Source: PNOJ01 sp016706845 (GTDB lineage: Bacteria > Krumholzibacteriota > Krumholzibacteriia > LZORAL124-64-63). From it: a DNA stretch of 53,690 nt. Below, piece after piece: positions 28,892-39,667 of this stretch; positions within the stretch are counted from its first letter, which is position 1; each line of letters starts with the position of its first letter. The stretch is from NCBI GenBank assembly GCA_016706845.1, contig JADJIV010000025.1, positions 1-53,690 on the forward strand. Reading direction: 5' to 3'. Under the pieces are notes generated by a model that had not been told where the DNA came from, did not search any database, and was given only the letters and a program-made list of their open reading frames with translations. Position numbers and translations under genes: made by a program.

Positions 28892-29604
28892 ATGTCCACG
28901 TTCCGATCCCACGTCTGGTCCTCCGTCGGGAAGAAGATGATCACCGGGTTGACGGGCCTGCTGCTCGTCGGCTTCGTGGCGGTCCATCTCTTGGGCAACC
29001 TGACCCTGTTCATCCCGGACCGGGGCCACGCCTTCAACGCCTACGCGTACTTCCTGGAGCACGCCGTCCACGGCTGGCTGATCCTCGCCTTCGAGGCGGG
29101 CCTGCTGGCGGTGTTCGGATTTCACATCGTGGCGGCGGTCACCGTCGCCTGGACCGACAAGCGCAGGGCGCGGCCGGTGGGCTACGCGCTGGTGCGCAAC
29201 GCCGGCGGCAAGAGCCGCAAGGGGCTGCCGTCGACCAGCATGATCGTGACCGGGCTCACGCTCGCGGTCTTCGTGGTCCTGCACGTGAAGATGTTCAAGT
29301 TCGCGGACCACCCGTCCGTCGTCTACGACGGCAAGGAGATGAAGGACCTCTACGCGGTGGTGGTGGCGGCGTTCAAGCAGCCGCTGATCGCCGGGGCCTA
29401 CGTCGCGGTGATGGGCATGCTGGGCTTCCACCTGCGCCACGGCTTCTGGAGCGCCTTCCAGTCGCTGGGCTGGAACAACGACCGCGCGATGGGCCCGCTG
29501 CAGAACCTAGCCCGGGTCGTCTCGGTGCTGTTCGCGGCCGGCTTCCTGGCGCTGCCCCTGTACATCCTCTTCTTCGTCGATCCGTCCGTGTCGGGAGGTC
29601 ACCG

Positions 29605-29608
<4 letters not shown>
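28892..29608 (+). CDS. sdhC: Succinate dehydrogenase/fumarate reductase cytochrome b subunit
   Basis: Di-haem b558-type membrane anchor that passes electrons between SdhB and quinone. Five hydrophobic helices are visible (ITGLTGLLLVGFVAVHLLG; ILAFEAGLLAVFGFHIVAAV; SMIVTGLTLAVFVVLHVKMF; LIAGAYVAVMGMLGFHLRHG; VVSVLFAAGFLALPLYILFF), and each of the first four holds a histidine for haem ligation. That matches the TIGR02046-type SdhC. ATG 28892 is preferred over an earlier in-frame ATG at 28859 because GGAG precedes it and the family start is MSTFRSHVW. The stop overlaps sdhA (ATGA). Confidence 0.93.
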
Positions 29609-31524
<1,916 letters not shown>

Positions 31525-31538
31525 GGGAAGGTGCGAGC

Positions 31539-32318
31539 ATGAGCGAGATGACCATCCACCTGAAGATCTGGCGGCAGGCCCGCGGCGAGGCCAAAGGCCG
31601 TTTCGTCGACTACACGGTCGAGAAGATCCTGCCGGAGATGTCCTTCCTCGAGACGCTCGACCTGCTCAACGAGAAGCTGACCCGCGAGGGGCAGCAGCCC
31701 GTCGAGTTCGACAGCGACTGCCGCGAGGGCATCTGCGGCACCTGCGGCCTGGTGATCAAGGGCACGGCCCACGGCCCGAACCCCAAGACCACCACCTGCG
31801 AGGTGCGCATGCGGCACTTCCGCGACGGGGAGACGATCACCGTCGAGCCGTTCCGCGCCGGGCCGTTCCCGATCCTCAAGGACCTGGTGGTCGACCGCAC
31901 CGCGTTCGACCGCATCCAGCAGCAGGGTGGGTTCGTGTCGGCCAACGTGGGCTCGGCCCCCGACGGCAACGCGGTGCCGATCCCCAAGCTGGACGCCGAC
32001 AAGGCCATGGACGCCGCGTCCTGCATCGGCTGCGGCGCCTGCGTGGCGGCCTGCCCCAACGCCTCGGCCTCGCTGTTCGTCAGCGCCAAGATCAGCCAGC
32101 TCTCCTACCTGCCGCAGGGCGGGCCGGAGCGCGGCCGCCGCGCGCTGCTGATGATCGGCCAGATGGACCGCGAGGGGTTCGGCGACTGCTCCAACCACGG
32201 CGAGTGCGAGGCGGTCTGCCCCAAGGAGATCTCCATCGAGAACATCGCGCGGATGCGGCGCGAGTTCTTCAAGGGCGCGCTCGGCGGCCACGACCGCAAG
32301 GCGGCGACCGGCGACTAG
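31539..32318 (+). CDS. sdhB: Succinate dehydrogenase/fumarate reductase iron-sulfur subunit
   Basis: Carries electrons from FAD to the membrane anchor through three clusters. The 2Fe-2S site is CREGICGTCG plus a later cysteine, the 4Fe-4S site is CIGCGACVAACP and the 3Fe-4S site is CSNHGECEAVCP. The protein is 259 residues. ATG 31539 follows the sdhA stop by 14 bases with GGGGAAGG between them. A terminator hairpin follows the stop. Confidence 0.96.
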   Translation: MSEMTIHLKIWRQARGEAKGRFVDYTVEKILPEMSFLETLDLLNEKLTREGQQPVEFDSDCREGICGTCGLVIKGTAHGPNPKTTTCEVRMRHFRDGETITVEPFRAGPFPILKDLVVDRTAFDRIQQQGGFVSANVGSAPDGNAVPIPKLDADKAMDAASCIGCGACVAACPNASASLFVSAKISQLSYLPQGGPERGRRALLMIGQMDREGFGDCSNHGECEAVCPKEISIENIARMRREFFKGALGGHDRKAATGD

Positions 32319-32366
32319 CGGCGACGTGAGATCTGCGTCGCGCCGCCCCCGCGGCGCCGCGGATGT

Positions 32367-32398
32367 GGACCCCGGCTCCGACGCCGGGGTCCTGCTTT
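32367..32398 (+). terminator. Rho-independent terminator after sdhB
   Basis: A 10-bp stem GGACCCCGGC (32367-32376) with its complement at 32383-32392 and a 6-base loop is followed by TGCTTT. It lies 48 bases after the sdhB stop. Confidence 0.65.
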
Positions 32399-32430
32399 CC
32401 GGCTCGCGGCGCGCCTGACGCCATCCGGAC

Positions 32431-32459
32431 TTGCAATATCATCCGGCAGGGCGTTCAAT
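32431..32459 (+). promoter_or_regulatory. Candidate promoter of the ppx-phosphate cluster
   Basis: TTGCAA (32431-32436) and TTCAAT (32454-32459) are separated by exactly 17 bases. It lies 23 bases before the Ppx/GppA start and after the sdh terminator. Confidence 0.45.
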
Positions 32460-32482
32460 AGGCGGCCAATCGTCAGGAGAAC

Positions 32483-33397
32483 ATGGGACGGTACGCCGTC
32501 ATCGACATCGGCACCAACTCGGTCAAGCTCTTCGCCGGCCGGCTCATCCACGGCAGCGTGACCCCGCTGACCGACGAGCTGGCGGTCACGCGGCTCGGCC
32601 TGGGGCTGTCCCTGACCGGGGAGCTGTCCGAGGACGCCATGACGCGCACCGCGCGCCAGGTGGCGGCCTTCCGCGAGCGCGCCGAGGGGCCTCGCCGTGG
32701 AGAAGGTCGTCGCGGTGGGCACCGAAGCCCTGCGCCGCGCCGTCAACGCCGACGAGTTCCTGGAGCTGACGCGCCGGCTGGCGAAGCTGCGGGTGCAGGT
32801 GCTGGACGGGGAGGAGGAAGCCCGGCTGTCCCACCTCGCGGTGCAGCGGAGCCTGGACGACCTGCCCGCGCGCGTGATCGTGATCGACGCGGGCGGCGGC
32901 AGCACCGAGTTCGTCGCCGCCGAGGGTGGTAGCATCCTGGCGCGCGCGAGCGTGCCGGTGGGGTCGCGGGTCCTGACCGACCGGCTGGTCCGCGGGAACC
33001 CGCCGGGGACCGCCGCCCTGAACGCGCTGCGCGCCGAGGTGCGCGAGGCCTTCGCCGGCCTCGACCTGCCCCCGGGCGCGGTGGTCGCCGTCGGCGGCGC
33101 GCCACCACGATGGCGACGGTCAGCCGCTGCCTGCCCGCGCACGAGACGGCCGCCGTCCACGGCAGCCGCCTGCGGCGCGAGGAGATCGGGCGGCTCGCCT
33201 CGCGCTTCGCCGCGCTGACGCTGGTCGCGCGCCGCCGGCTGCCCGGCCTGATGCCCGAACGCGCCGACGTGGCCCTGGCCGGCGCCGTGATCCTGGAGGA
33301 GGCCCTGCTGCGCTGCGGGGCCGACGAGTTGACCGTCTGCGCCCGCGGCCTGCGCCACGGCGTGTTCCACGACCACTTCGCGCCGCTCCCGGCGTAG
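32483..33397 (+). CDS. Ppx/GppA-family exopolyphosphatase, two frame breaks
   Basis: ASKHA-fold phosphatase acting on polyphosphate or pppGpp. The N terminus YAVIDIGTNSVKLFAG is the phosphate-1 motif, VIVIDAGGGSTEFV is phosphate-2 and VVAVGGA followed by ATVSRCLP is the next conserved block. The frame changes at the GGGG run 32686-32689 (one extra G; resumes LAVEKVVAVGTEALRR) and near 33100 (one missing base; resumes TTMATVSRCL). The joined protein is about 305 residues, the short type without the C-terminal HD domain. AGGAGA precedes the ATG. The neighbours are phosphate transport genes, which fits a role in phosphate or polyphosphate handling. Confidence 0.88.
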
Positions 33398-33442
33398 GGA
33401 TCCGGCGGGCGCGCCGCCCGCCGCCGGAAAGGAACCAGCACC

Positions 33443-34090
33443 ATGCCGATCCTGCTGTTCAAGCGCACGCGGGCCCTGGTGGTCCAGATCGACGAGTTCC
33501 TGGACACGGTCGGCCAGGCCGCCCTGCTCTTCGAGCGCGGCGTCGCGGACTACGTGGCCGGACGCCACGACCACTTCGAGACGCACTACAGGGCCATCGA
33601 CGACGCCGAGCACCGCGCGGACGAGCTGCGCCGCAACATCGAGAAGCAGCTCTACCGGCACTCGCTGATCCCGGAGGCCCGCGGCGACGTGCTCGGCCTG
33701 CTGGAGACCACCGACGACGTGGTGAACCAGGCCAAGCACACCCTGGGCATGTTCCTGGTGGAGCGGCCCGCCCTGCTGCCCGGCATGGACGCCGACTGGA
33801 CCGCCCTGGGCGCCACGGCCGCCCGCACGGCGGAAGCGGTGGTCCTGGCCACGCGCGCCTTCTTCCGCGACCCCTACACGGTCAACGACCACCTGCACAA
33901 GGTCTACTTCTACGAGAAGGAAGGCGACCGCCAGGCCATGGCGCTCAAGCGGCGGATCTTCGACACCGACGCCGAGCTGGCGCGCAAGATGCACCTGCGG
34001 TACTTCGTGCTGAACGTCGACCGCATCTCCGACGCGTCGGAGGAAGTCGCCGACCGCCTGGCGATCTACACCATCAAGCGCACGGTGTAG
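33443..34090 (+). CDS. DUF47 family PhoU-like phosphate transport regulator
   Basis: All-helical PhoU-like protein (TIGR00153/DUF47) commonly encoded beside PiT transporters and thought to control them. Visible motifs are HRADELRRNIEKQLYRHSLIP, DDVVNQAKHTLGMFLVERP and ISDASEEVADRLAIYTIKR, with acidic residues suited to metal binding. Length (215 residues) is typical. The stop is 9 bases from the first PiT gene, so they are co-transcribed. Confidence 0.92.
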   Translation: MPILLFKRTRALVVQIDEFLDTVGQAALLFERGVADYVAGRHDHFETHYRAIDDAEHRADELRRNIEKQLYRHSLIPEARGDVLGLLETTDDVVNQAKHTLGMFLVERPALLPGMDADWTALGATAARTAEAVVLATRAFFRDPYTVNDHLHKVYFYEKEGDRQAMALKRRIFDTDAELARKMHLRYFVLNVDRISDASEEVADRLAIYTIKRTV

Positions 34091-34099
34091 GAGGTCGCG

Positions 34100-35602
34100 T
34101 TGCTGGTCCTGTTCTTCCTGTCGAGCGGGCTGTTCCTGGGCTGGTCCCTGGGCGCCAACGACGCCGCCAACGTCTTCGGCACGGCCGTGGGCTCGCGCAT
34201 GATCCGCTTCGCCACCGCGGCCCTGATCTGCAGCGTGTTCGTGGTCCTGGGCGCGGTCGCCGGCGGCGCCGGCGCCGCCGGGACCCTGGGCCAGCTCGGC
34301 GCCATCGACGCCATGGGCGGCGCCTTCATGGTCGCCTTCGCGGCCGCCGTGACGATCACCGCCATGACCAAGCTCGGGCTCCCGGTTTCGACCTCGCAGG
34401 CCGTCGTGGGCGCGATCATCGGCTGGAACTTCTTCAGCGGCGTGCTCACCGACACCGCTTCGCTCACCATGATCGTCGCCACCTGGATCGTCTGCCCGTT
34501 CCTGTCGGGCGTCTTCGCCGCGCTGTTCTACATCCTGACCCGCCGCCTCCTGCGCCGCCTGCGCCCGCATCTGCTGTGGGACGACATGGCGACGCGGTGG
34601 GCGCTGATCGCGGTGGGGGCCTTCGGCTCCTACAGCCTCGGCGCCAACAACATCGGCAACGTGATGGGCGTGTTCGTGCCGGTGGCGCCGTTCCCGGGCC
34701 TGGATCTCCCGTTCGGCCTGGCGCTCAGCGGCGCGCAACAGCTGTTCCTGCTGGGCGGCCTGGCGATCGCCCTGGGCGTCTTCACCTACTCGCGCCACGT
34801 CATGAGCACCGTCGGCGGCAACCTCTTCAAGCTGACGCCTCAGATGGCGCTGGTCGTGGTGCTGGCGCAGTCGGTGGTGCTGTTCCTGTTCGCCTCGCAG
34901 AGGCTGGAACACGCGCTGCTGAGCGTAGGCCTGCCGGCCCTGCCGCTGGTGCCGGTCTCCAGCTCGCAGGCCGTGGTCGGGGCCGTGGTGGGCCTGGGCC
35001 TGCTCAAGGGCGGCCACGGGATCCGCTACCGCGTGCTGGTCGACATCGCGGCGGGGTGGGTGACCACGCCGATCATCGCCTGCCTGCTGGCGTTCGTCGG
35101 TCTGTTCGTCCTGCAGAACGTCTTCGCGGTGCCGGTCAACCGGCCGCACGCCTACGAGCTGTCGCCGCAGGTGATCGAGCGGGTCGGCCGACTCGGGCTG
35201 CCCGTCACGGGAATCGAATCCGTGATGGACGGCCACTACACGACCCAGTTCTCGCTGAACCGGACGCTGCGCGGCGCGACCGGCCTGGACGCGAAGCAGC
35301 GCGAGCGGGTGGTGCGCGCGGCGGAGGTGGACCACTATCTGGTGGACCCGGTCCGCATCGCGCAGGACGTCAAACCGGGGTGGTTCGAACCCGAGCAGAT
35401 CGCGGCGGTCAAGGCCGTCGCCGGCCGGGAATACCGGCACAGCTGGCAATTGCTCGAGGATCTGGAGAGCCGGACGCCGGCCTGGCGCCTGCTGCCGGAA
35501 ACGCCGCGCAACCGCCTGGACAACGACCGCCTCAAGAAGCAGCGCCGCCTGCTCCTGATCGCGCTGCGCGCCGAGCCGGGCGGCGCCCCGGCCGTCGAAT
35601 AG
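34100..35602 (+). CDS. pit: PiT-family inorganic phosphate transporter (copy 1) with C-terminal extension
   Basis: Low-affinity inner-membrane phosphate/cation symporter. The first signature is SLGANDAANVFGTAVGSR and the inverted-repeat partner is SLGANNIGNVMG. The STSQAVVGAIIGWN and SSSQAVVGAVVGLGLL repeats and about ten helices fit the family. After the last helix (VGLFVLQNVF) there is a soluble tail of about 140 residues that I do not recognise in PiT proteins (from residue 360, including FSLNRTLRGATGLDAKQRE). The start is TTG 34100 with GGAGGT upstream. It is followed by a closely related tandem copy. Confidence 0.93.
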   Translation: MLVLFFLSSGLFLGWSLGANDAANVFGTAVGSRMIRFATAALICSVFVVLGAVAGGAGAAGTLGQLGAIDAMGGAFMVAFAAAVTITAMTKLGLPVSTSQAVVGAIIGWNFFSGVLTDTASLTMIVATWIVCPFLSGVFAALFYILTRRLLRRLRPHLLWDDMATRWALIAVGAFGSYSLGANNIGNVMGVFVPVAPFPGLDLPFGLALSGAQQLFLLGGLAIALGVFTYSRHVMSTVGGNLFKLTPQMALVVVLAQSVVLFLFASQRLEHALLSVGLPALPLVPVSSSQAVVGAVVGLGLLKGGHGIRYRVLVDIAAGWVTTPIIACLLAFVGLFVLQNVFAVPVNRPHAYELSPQVIERVGRLGLPVTGIESVMDGHYTTQFSLNRTLRGATGLDAKQRERVVRAAEVDHYLVDPVRIAQDVKPGWFEPEQIAAVKAVAGREYRHSWQLLEDLESRTPAWRLLPETPRNRLDNDRLKKQRRLLLIALRAEPGGAPAVE

Positions 35603-35654
35603 CCCCCCCGCGCCCGGCGCGCCGCCAACCCGCCCCGCCTGCGAGGAGACGACA

Positions 35655-36986
35655 GTGCTCGTCCTGGTCTTCCTGTCGAGCGGGCTGTTCCTGGGCTGGT
35701 CCCTGGGCGCCAACCATGCCGCCAACGTCTTCGGCACGGCCGTGGGCTCGCGCATGGTCCGCTTCGCCACCGCGGCGCTGATCTGCAGCGTCTTCGTGGT
35801 GCTGGGCGCGGTCGCCGGCGGCGCCGGCGCCGCCGGGACCCTGGGCAGGCTCGGCGCCATCGACGCCCTGGGCGGCGCCTTCATGGTCGCCTGCGCCGCC
35901 GCCCTCACGATCACCGCCATGGTCCGGCTGGGGCGGCCGGTCTCCACCTCCCAGGCCGTGGTGGGCGCGATCATCGGCTGGAACTTCTTCAGCGGCCGGC
36001 TGACCGACGTCTCCGCCCTCTCGAAGATCGTCGCCACCTGGATCATCTGCCCGTTCCTCGCGGGCGCCTTCGCCGCCCTGTTCTACGTCCTGACCCGCCG
36101 GATCGTGCGCCGCCTGCGCCCGCACCTGCTCTGGGACGACATGTCGACGCGCTGGGCGCTGATCGCGGTGGGCGCCTTCGGCTCCTACAGCCTCGGGGCG
36201 AACAACATCGGCAACGTGATGGGCGTCTTCGTGCCGGTGGCGCCGTTCCCCGGCCTGGACTCCCCTTCGGGTCGCGCTCAGCGGCGCGCACAGCAGCTGT
36301 TCCTGCTCAGGGGCTGTCCATCGCGCTGGGCGTGTTCACCTACTCGCGCCGCGTCATGACCACCGTCGGCGGCGACCTCTTCAAGCTCACGCCCCAGATG
36401 GCGCTGGTCGTGGTGCTCGCGCAGTCCCTGGTGCTGTTCCTGTTCTCCTCGCAGGACCTGGAACGCGCGCTGCTGGGCGCGGGCCTGCCGGCCCTGCCGC
36501 TGGTGCCGATCTCCAGCACGCAGGCCGTGGTCGGGGCCGTGGTGGGTCTGGGGCTGCTGAAGGGCGGGCGGGGCATCCGCCTGCGCGTGCTGGCGGACAT
36601 CGTGGCGGGCTGGGTGACCACGCCCCTGATCGCCGGCGCGGTCGCCTTCGTCGGTCTCTTCTTCATGCAGAACGTCTTCGCGGTGCCGGTCAACCGGCCC
36701 CCGGCCAACTGTCGCCGGGGCGGCCTCGGCGTGCCCGCGACGGGTGGGGGGGCTGCCGGCCGGGGGCCGGGCCCTGGGCGGGGCGCGGGCGCTGGTGGGG
36801 ACGCCGCGCGGTCGCCCGCCAGGCGCCGCGCGTCGCCCGGCTCGTCGGCCGGTTTGCGCGCCGGGGTCGCGGGCGCTGGGGCCACTGGCAGCTGCAGCGC
36901 TCACTTCTGGCGGGGCGCCGCGGACCGGCGGGGAACGCGCGGGGGCGCCTGCAGGCGCTGGGCCGCCGACGCCGCCCGGCCGCTAG
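35655..36986 (+). pseudogene. PiT-family phosphate transporter copy 2, frameshifted and degenerate
   Basis: Tandem duplicate of the gene upstream, almost identical through the first 200 residues. It differs at a key site: the first signature reads LGANHAANVFG, with histidine in place of the conserved aspartate. Several small indels cluster at 36260-36320 (compare GGLAIALGVF of copy 1), after which the frame resumes as TYSRRVMTTVGGDLFKLTP. From about 36720 the tail becomes low-complexity and breaks across frames; a remnant WGHWQLQRSLL near 36880 matches the copy 1 tail (SWQLLEDL). The end is uncertain; TAG 36984-36986, convergent with the next gene, is my best guess. Sequence error is possible, but the substitution plus clustered damage favours real decay. 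Confidence 0.7.
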
Positions 36987-38072
36987 CGACGGCGCCGCCA
37001 GCAGCTTGCGCACCATCCACACCACCGTGGCGATCCCCGCCACCAGCAGCACGGCGAAGATCACGAGGTTGAGCGTCTGGGTCCGCACCGGGATCTCCTG
37101 CAGGTTCGCCAGCCCCGCCAGGTAGCCCGGCGCGCGCGGCATCGCGCATCAGGATCATCACCGCCAGGGTCAGCAGCGTCACCCAGGAGAGCGGCTTCAG
37201 CGAGCGGGCCGGGACGGCGCGCACGCGCCACGCCAGCAGCAGCAGGACCAGGGACAGGGCCACCCCGAGCCCCAGCAGGCCCGTGGCGTGGCCGCTGCCG
37301 CCCATGAACAGGCGCCGCACATCCTCCCGCAGGGCCAGCAGGTACCAGAAGCCGACCATCACGTTGACCACCGTCACGGCCAGGAACGTGTCCAGACCGC
37401 GGCGCACCAGCGCCTCGCGCAGGCGCGCGTCGGCGCGCTCGCGTCTGGCCAGCAGCGCCAGCAGGAGCCCGGCCACGGCGACCGCGCCCAGCGCCATGTG
37501 CAGGAAGCGCGGCCACAGCAGGGCCTCGCCCAGGTTCAGGTGCAGCCCGCCGGGGGAGGCGAAGTAGAGGCGGCCCCACTTCTCGGGCGTGAGCATCAGC
37601 GTCGTGTTGTTGCTGAAGGCGAAGCCGACCAGCGCGACGCAGCCGATGGCGACCACGACGGCCCAGCGGCGACCGCCGCCCAGCCGGCGGCCGCGGAACG
37701 CGTTGAGGTAGGCCGCGGAGTAGCCGACGATCAGCAGCGGCACCGTGGCGAACCACGGCCAACCCATCAGGATGCTCGAGGTGTAGAAGAACCCTCCGTA
37801 GAGCGTCTGCAGGAACAGCAGCGGAGCCACGCCGAAGGTCACCGTGCCGGCGAACAGCGTGGGCAGCAGCTTCGAGATCCGCTCGATCACGACCTCGTGC
37901 AGCTCGCGGTCGCCGCCGCGCGCGAACAGGCTCCCCAGCAGGATCGCGCCTCCGCCGAGCAGGGCGTTCATGAACAGCAGGTGCACCAGGAAGGTCAGGT
38001 GCAGCAGCGCCTCGAAAAGGGGCGCGGGCGCGGGGATGGGCAGCACGTCGGGGTCGGGACGTAGGGGTTCAT
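36983..38072 (-). CDS. Cytochrome bd-superfamily second membrane subunit, frame breaks
   Basis: Polytopic membrane protein, about eight helices. Helix 1 (HLTFLVHLLFMNALLGGGAIL) carries two histidines in the same pattern as the partner subunit, suggesting a paralogous core. Other helices are FGVAPLLFLQTLYGGFFY, FATVPLLIVGYSAAYLNAF and LDTFLAVTVVNVMVGFWYLL. It lacks the paired glutamates of the partner. ATG 38072 overlaps the partner stop (ATGA); one base appears missing at the CCCC run near 38050 between MNPYVPT and DVLPIPAPAP. A break near 37141 resumes as RAPGYLAGLANLQEI, ending in a last helix (LNLVIFAVLLVAGIATVVWM). The C terminus is uncertain, probably at 36983. The function is inferred from its coupling to the cytochrome subunit. 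Confidence 0.7.
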
Positions 38073-39624
38073 TCCGCGCTCCGATCGGGGACGGCGCCGG
38101 CGGCGCCGGTGAGGAAGTCCAGCAGGTGCCCGCGTTCGACGGGGTCGCCGCCGTAGGCGGGCATCTGCGCGGCGAGGTCGGGCAGCATGTCGAGCATCGC
38201 TTCGAGGTCCTCGCGCGTGTTGCCCGCCAGGGAGGGGCGCAGCGGGCGGTAGGCGTCCAGCGTGTGGCAGGTGCCGCAGTGCGCGTCCCAGGCCAGGCGG
38301 GCCGCGGCGTCGCGGTCGGCCGGGAACACCGCAGCGCCGCGATCGGCGTCGGCGGCGAGGAAGGCCGCGAGGTCGGCGGTCTCCGCGGCGTCGCCGTGCC
38401 AGGCCGGCATCCGCGCCCGCATGTGCTGCAGGCGCGGCAGGAAGTCGACGATCTCCGCCTCGGTGCGGTGGGCGAGGAAGGGGCGCATCGCGTTGTAGCC
38501 GTCGCGGGTGTGGCAGGGCAGGCACCAGGCCCGGTACAGGTCCCGCCCGCGCTCGGCGGGCGTGGCCGCCGCGGGGTCCCGCCAGCGGGTGAAGGCGGTG
38601 ACGCCGGCGGCGGCGACTTCCGGTTCCTGGTCCACGCGCAGGCCCGTGGTGTAGAGGTAGCCGTGGATGGTGAAGGGCTTGCGGGCGGCTTCGCGCACCC
38701 ACTCGCCGCCGAAGAACAGGACCAGCGCGGCGGCCGCCAGCAGGACCGCCCCGGCCGGGTGCCAGCGCCGTGGCGCCGCCAGTGGCCACAGGGCGAGCAG
38801 GAAGGTCGCCGCCGCGCCGGCCCACATCAGCGTCACGACGCGCGGCAGTACGGGGATCGCGCCCGCGGCCAGGTCGGCCCAGTCCGGGATCGCGCCGGAC
38901 AGGGCGCCGCGGTACCAGAACAGGGCGGCCGCGAACGCCGCCACGCCGGCCGCGGCCCAGGCGGCGCCGCGGCGCGTCGCCCAGGCCCGGGCCTGCTCGG
39001 CGCGGGCGTCGCCGCGTTTCAGGAACGCCGCCGTCACCAGGACGAACAGGCCGGCCTGGGCCGCGGCCGCGGCCGAGCGCAGGGCCAGCGAGGGCCAGTA
39101 GGTCGGGTTGAAGAAGCCGGTCCAGAACTCCTTGTTCTCCAGCCAGCCGCCCGGCGTCAGCATGAAGGTGACGATGCCGTTGATGATCACCAGGCTGACG
39201 TAGGCGGCGACGAAGTAGATCCAGCCGACGGTCCGGTGGGTCCGCTCGTCCAGGCGCTCCCAGCCGTACCAGTAGACCAGCGCCGCGGCGATCTCCACGA
39301 TGAAGAAGACCCACTCCATGGCCCAGCCCCACACGTAGGCGCGGATCAGGGCCAGGATCGCCTGCGGCGAGATGAGCGCCGCGGTCGTCCAGATGCCGAC
39401 GCCGGTGATGGCCCCGAACACCAGGGTCAGCAGCAGGAAGGCCGGCTCTGGGACTTCACCAGCGCCAGCAGCGCCGCGTCGCCGCGACGGCGGGCCGCGC
39501 GCTCGGCGAGCACGAGCCACAAGCCCCCGCCGACGGCGAGGTGCGCGACGAACACGTGCAGCACCGAGACCAGCGCCATCAGGACGCCGCCGCCCATCGG
39601 CACTTCCCAGACCGGATAGTTCAT
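38069..39624 (-). CDS. Cytochrome bd-superfamily subunit I with C-terminal di-haem c domain, one frame break
   Basis: The N-terminal membrane part resembles the CydA core: helix 1 VLHVFVAHLAVGGGL has two histidines (23 and 28), and a later helix WAMEWVFFIVEIAAALVYWY has glutamates 104 and 111 followed by GWERL, like the paired glutamates and GWDRL of CydA. Eight helices are followed by a soluble region with two CxxCH sites (CLPCHTR and CGTCHTL), so haem c is attached by the ResB/CcsA system. I see no quinol-binding Q-loop. The frame breaks near 39449 (LVKSQS, then PAFLLLTLVFG). This fits the non-quinol branch of the bd superfamily; the electron donor is unknown. Its stop overlaps the second subunit. 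Confidence 0.75.
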
Positions 39625-39667
39625 CGTCCGTCCTCCGTGGTTGCGGCCGGCCGCCGGGCGGCCACGT

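Noticed and set aside
35655..36986. PiT copy 2 as a normal second phosphate transporter
   Set aside because: It has lost the signature aspartate and its C-terminal half is broken and low-complexity.
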